Assembly (NCBI RefSeq): GCF_018403185.1
Contig: NZ_BOSE01000002.1
Location: 186,001 to 250,000 of the forward strand
Direction of reading: 5' to 3'
Origin: Paenibacillus montaniterrae
GTDB lineage: Bacteria > Bacillota > Bacilli > Paenibacillales > Paenibacillaceae
DNA: 64,000 bases
Under the pieces are notes generated by a model, which was not told the DNA's origin, did not search any database, and saw nothing but the letters and a program-made list of their open reading frames with translations. Position numbers and translations under genes: made by a program. Below are positions 61,682-64,000 of the stretch, in pieces (the stretch's first letter is position 1; every line of letters starts with the position of its first letter).

Positions 61682-62944
61682 TTAATTGGATGACGTTGGT
61701 CTGCTCTGTGGCTCGTGCCTGTTTCCCCATATGAATATGATTGTCCCGAGACATGCAAATAGGGAGGCACAGATCAGTATTACGTCGATGTTGAGCCAGC
61801 TTGTTAAGGATGTGCCGAGGATTGGACCGATTGAGCCGCGAATGCCGAAGGCCATAAGATGTATACCAAATACAACTGCTTCACGACCCGGTGCTATCTT
61901 AAATATAAAGGCCATAATGCCAATGTCCCAAATCGCCTCGCCAACGCCTTGCATCGCGTTGCCAAGCAGTACAGCAGGATATGTTCCCCATAGGCTGTAC
62001 AGCGCCGGTACGATCGCGTAAGCTCCTATTCCGGCCATTAAGGTGTACTTAATATCAAAGCGGTCAATCATTATGCCTCCCAGCCAAAAGGTGAGCAGCA
62101 GCGCTACATAGTAAGCAACGCGCGCATAGCCGATTTCGACATTGCTAAGCGCTAATATATCGACTTGAATGATCTGGTACAGCGGTACAGACACCATGTT
62201 GCCGAAGCCCGAAAGCGTTGTGCCAATAAGGAAAAAGGCGAGCAAGCGATTGTTTTTTACAAGCTGCAGCTGTTCAAGGAACTGCTGCTTGCGCCCTACC
62301 TTGGCGACTTCTCTGATCGCAGCATTGCGATTGGAGCCTTGCTTCGACACTTTAATCGAATTGAATATGCTAACCGAAATAAAACCTGCAATTGCAGCTG
62401 CAATAAGCGGACCGCGAGGCCCCATTACATCCGTCCAGCTTCCTACCAAATAAGCAAGCGGAATCATCAGCACGCCCATGCCGACACGGACGTAGCCCAT
62501 TAAGCGACCGCGCAGGTTAGACGGGTATATGCGTGATACCAAAGCTGCATAAGCAGGCGCCTGAATGCCCATCAGCAGCTGAAATACGACAGCAGTAACC
62601 ACATACACATTAGGGTCTGGAAATATCGCTGGCAAAAGCAGCAGCAAGCGCCCAACCATATTCGGGAAAATCGTAAATGGTTTGGGATTATCGCTTTTTT
62701 CAATCCATGACGCCCATAACGGAGAAAATACAAGTCCAATCGCTGGTGCTGCGGACAATATCCCTACCTGCAAATTGGATGCTCCTTGCTGAATCGCAAA
62801 CACAATGTAAAACTGATTCATGACTACGTTAAACAAGCTGAAAAATAAAGTTGCAATAAAGTCAACTCTAACATTCCACCATACACGCGGAGGCATATGC
62901 ATGCCTAAAGCATAATGATGATGTGGTTTATTACTGTGCGCCAT
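61682..62944 (-). CDS. Major facilitator superfamily transporter
   Basis: Twelve membrane helices and the motif SWIEKSDNPKPFTIF-like loop plus MGYVRVGMGVLMIPLAYLVG suggest an MFS carrier. The first 15 residues of the longer frame are polar. I chose ATG 62944 with AAGGTAACGATACG upstream, giving about 420 residues. The N-terminus is His-rich (SNKPHHHYAL). The substrate is unknown. Confidence 0.82.
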   Translation of the reverse strand: MAHSNKPHHHYALGMHMPPRVWWNVRVDFIATLFFSLFNVVMNQFYIVFAIQQGASNLQVGILSAAPAIGLVFSPLWASWIEKSDNPKPFTIFPNMVGRLLLLLPAIFPDPNVYVVTAVVFQLLMGIQAPAYAALVSRIYPSNLRGRLMGYVRVGMGVLMIPLAYLVGSWTDVMGPRGPLIAAAIAGFISVSIFNSIKVSKQGSNRNAAIREVAKVGRKQQFLEQLQLVKNNRLLAFFLIGTTLSGFGNMVSVPLYQIIQVDILALSNVEIGYARVAYYVALLLTFWLGGIMIDRFDIKYTLMAGIGAYAIVPALYSLWGTYPAVLLGNAMQGVGEAIWDIGIMAFIFKIAPGREAVVFGIHLMAFGIRGSIGPILGTSLTSWLNIDVILICASLFACLGTIIFIWGNRHEPQSRPTSSN

Positions 62945-63050
62945 CGTATCGTTACCTTCTTTTACTTGATGTAACATTTGCATACTGTCCGAGAAGTAAC
63001 ATACTATATCTACTGCTGTTTGTATAGAGGATAAATTTTTGGTAGACGAA

Positions 63051-63087
63051 AAACAGACCTCTGCACCGTGGTGCTGGAGGTCTGTTT
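63051..63087 (-). terminator. Terminator downstream of hflC
   Basis: AAACAGACCTC (63051-63061) and GAGGTCTGTTT (63077-63087) form an 11-bp stem around a 15-nt loop; the minus strand continues TTCGTC. Confidence 0.7.
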
Positions 63088-63116
63088 GGTTAACAATCAG
63101 TATTTCATTAATTCAG

Positions 63117-63986
63117 CTATTCACCAAGCAAAATTTTCGCATAAGGCGATTCAATTGGAATCATAATGACAGGCTCGTTGCTCATCGTTACAACATAGCT
63201 TTCAAGCGTGCGATAGAAATTATAAAATTGCGGGTCTTTACCATACGCTTCATTGTAAATTCGCGCCGCTTCCTGCTCGCCCTCGGCTACTATTTTCTTG
63301 GCGTCTGCCTCTGCTTGCGCAATCAGCTCAAGCGCTGTACGATCGGCCTTGGAAGTAATTTTGCGCGATTCCTCATCACCCTCGGACAAGTAACGTGCTG
63401 CAATCGACTCGCGGTCTGAAATCATGCGATTATAGACGCTTTCCTTGTTGCTTTCTGGCAAGTCAGTGCGTTTGATTCGTACATCAACAATTTTAATGCC
63501 GTAATCATCCCGCTCCAGCGCTTTCGCAACATCTGCAGTTATTTCTTCGTTCAAATCGCCGCGCGCTGTATTCTCGCTAATAATTTCATCATAGTTTACT
63601 TCGGACAGCTTACGACGTACTGCGTTATATACTGCTTCATCGATCCGGCGTGTACCTGCAGTTACGGTATGATTCGTTTTAATAAACTTCTCTGGATTTT
63701 CAATGCGCCACACCGTGTAATTGTCAACAAAGATAATCTTTTTATCCTTGGTCATAATTTGAGTCGGCACATTTTCATAAGTCATCTGATATTTAGGCAA
63801 TGTTGCAACGTTGTCGATAAATGGAAGCTTAACATACAAGCCAGGCTCACGCTTCGCTTCCATCGCTTCGCCAAAGCGCAAAATAATTTTATATTCGCCT
63901 TCCTTAACAACAAATAATGAACTTGAGGCGAGAATGACAAGTAATATAGCTATCGCTGCTAAACCGTACCATTTTTTTGCGTTCAT
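63117..63986 (-). CDS. hflC: HflC-type membrane protease modulator (SPFH/band 7 family)
   Basis: A single N-terminal helix (GLAAIAILLVILASSSLFVV) is followed by the SPFH domain (EYKIILRFGEAMEAKREPGL, DNVATLPKYQMTYENVPTQI) and a long coiled coil (ISDRESIAARYLSEGDEESR, LIAQAEADAKKIVAEGEQEA). HflC partners HflK and modulates FtsH protease. Length 289 is normal. AGGAGG lies just upstream of the ATG at the window edge, and hflK is expected beyond it. Confidence 0.92.
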   Translation of the reverse strand: MNAKKWYGLAAIAILLVILASSSLFVVKEGEYKIILRFGEAMEAKREPGLYVKLPFIDNVATLPKYQMTYENVPTQIMTKDKKIIFVDNYTVWRIENPEKFIKTNHTVTAGTRRIDEAVYNAVRRKLSEVNYDEIISENTARGDLNEEITADVAKALERDDYGIKIVDVRIKRTDLPESNKESVYNRMISDRESIAARYLSEGDEESRKITSKADRTALELIAQAEADAKKIVAEGEQEAARIYNEAYGKDPQFYNFYRTLESYVVTMSNEPVIMIPIESPYAKILLGE

Positions 63987-64000
63987 AGTTTCCTCCTACG

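Overview
The window looks like chromosome of an endospore-forming, low-to-moderate GC Firmicute, most likely Paenibacillus or a close relative. The evidence is a CwlJ/GerQ spore-germination pair, an alpha/beta small acid-soluble spore protein, three collagen-like (G-P-T) proteins without signal peptides, an LplB/LplC-type sugar ABC system with a YesM/YesN-type two-component pair, strong AGGAGG ribosome binding sites, and Bacillus-type gene neighbourhoods (yutJ-yuzB-yutI, ctaA, ctaB, sco). I saw no rRNA, tRNA, CRISPR array or intact transposase gene.

Layout. 1-5.0 kb: anaerobic fermentation operon adhE (5' end cut by the window)-pflB-pflA. 5.1-9.5 kb: two related GNAT-like proteins flanking an ABC exporter fused to a cyclic-nucleotide-binding domain, then a dense repeat block (two repeat families). 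9.6-10.9 kb: an RlmA-type 23S rRNA methyltransferase preceded by a ~300-nt leader with its own promoter, a 14-codon leader peptide and two terminator hairpins. 10.9-13.4 kb: Fe-S and redox genes. 13.4-24.9 kb: housekeeping genes on the minus strand (SDR, HEPN protein, heme A synthase, thioredoxin, MOP flippase, ThuA, DUF456, HAD, PBP2), then an MFS carrier. 25-31 kb: methyltransferase, TOPRIM protein, Sco and CtaB, the cwlJ-gerQ sporulation operon, a SASP. 31.4-36.4 kb: a chemoreceptor, a CAP-domain secreted protein and three tandem collagen-like genes. 36.6-47.7 kb: a polysaccharide-use locus (ABC importer, three glycoside hydrolases) with a divergent histidine kinase/response regulator. 48.6-54.1 kb: a five-gene molybdenum hydroxylase (xanthine-dehydrogenase-type) operon bracketed by 46-bp direct repeats. 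54.3-64 kb: sugar oxidoreductase and isomerase, an AbrB-type membrane protein, a YicI-type alpha-xylosidase with divergent AraC regulator, an MFS carrier and hflC.

The strongest unusual signal is the rlmA leader at 10.54-10.87 kb. Its peptide, MIHYIRLRSLTLNK, matches the ErmD/ErmK macrolide-sensing leader peptide at 8 of 14 positions, including the arrest motif RLR. It overlaps one arm of a stem that competes with an antiterminator. This predicts macrolide-induced transcription attenuation of an rRNA methyltransferase that is not an Erm enzyme. Second is a ~170-bp dispersed structured repeat (six copies at four loci, always next to a gene 3' end) with compensatory base changes in its stems. 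Other items are an AdhE whose aldehyde-dehydrogenase half lacks the catalytic cysteine, a TIR-bounded MITE-like element, a likely AUC start codon in an lplB-like gene, a decayed second NDH-2 fragment, and the repeats around the molybdenum hydroxylase operon.
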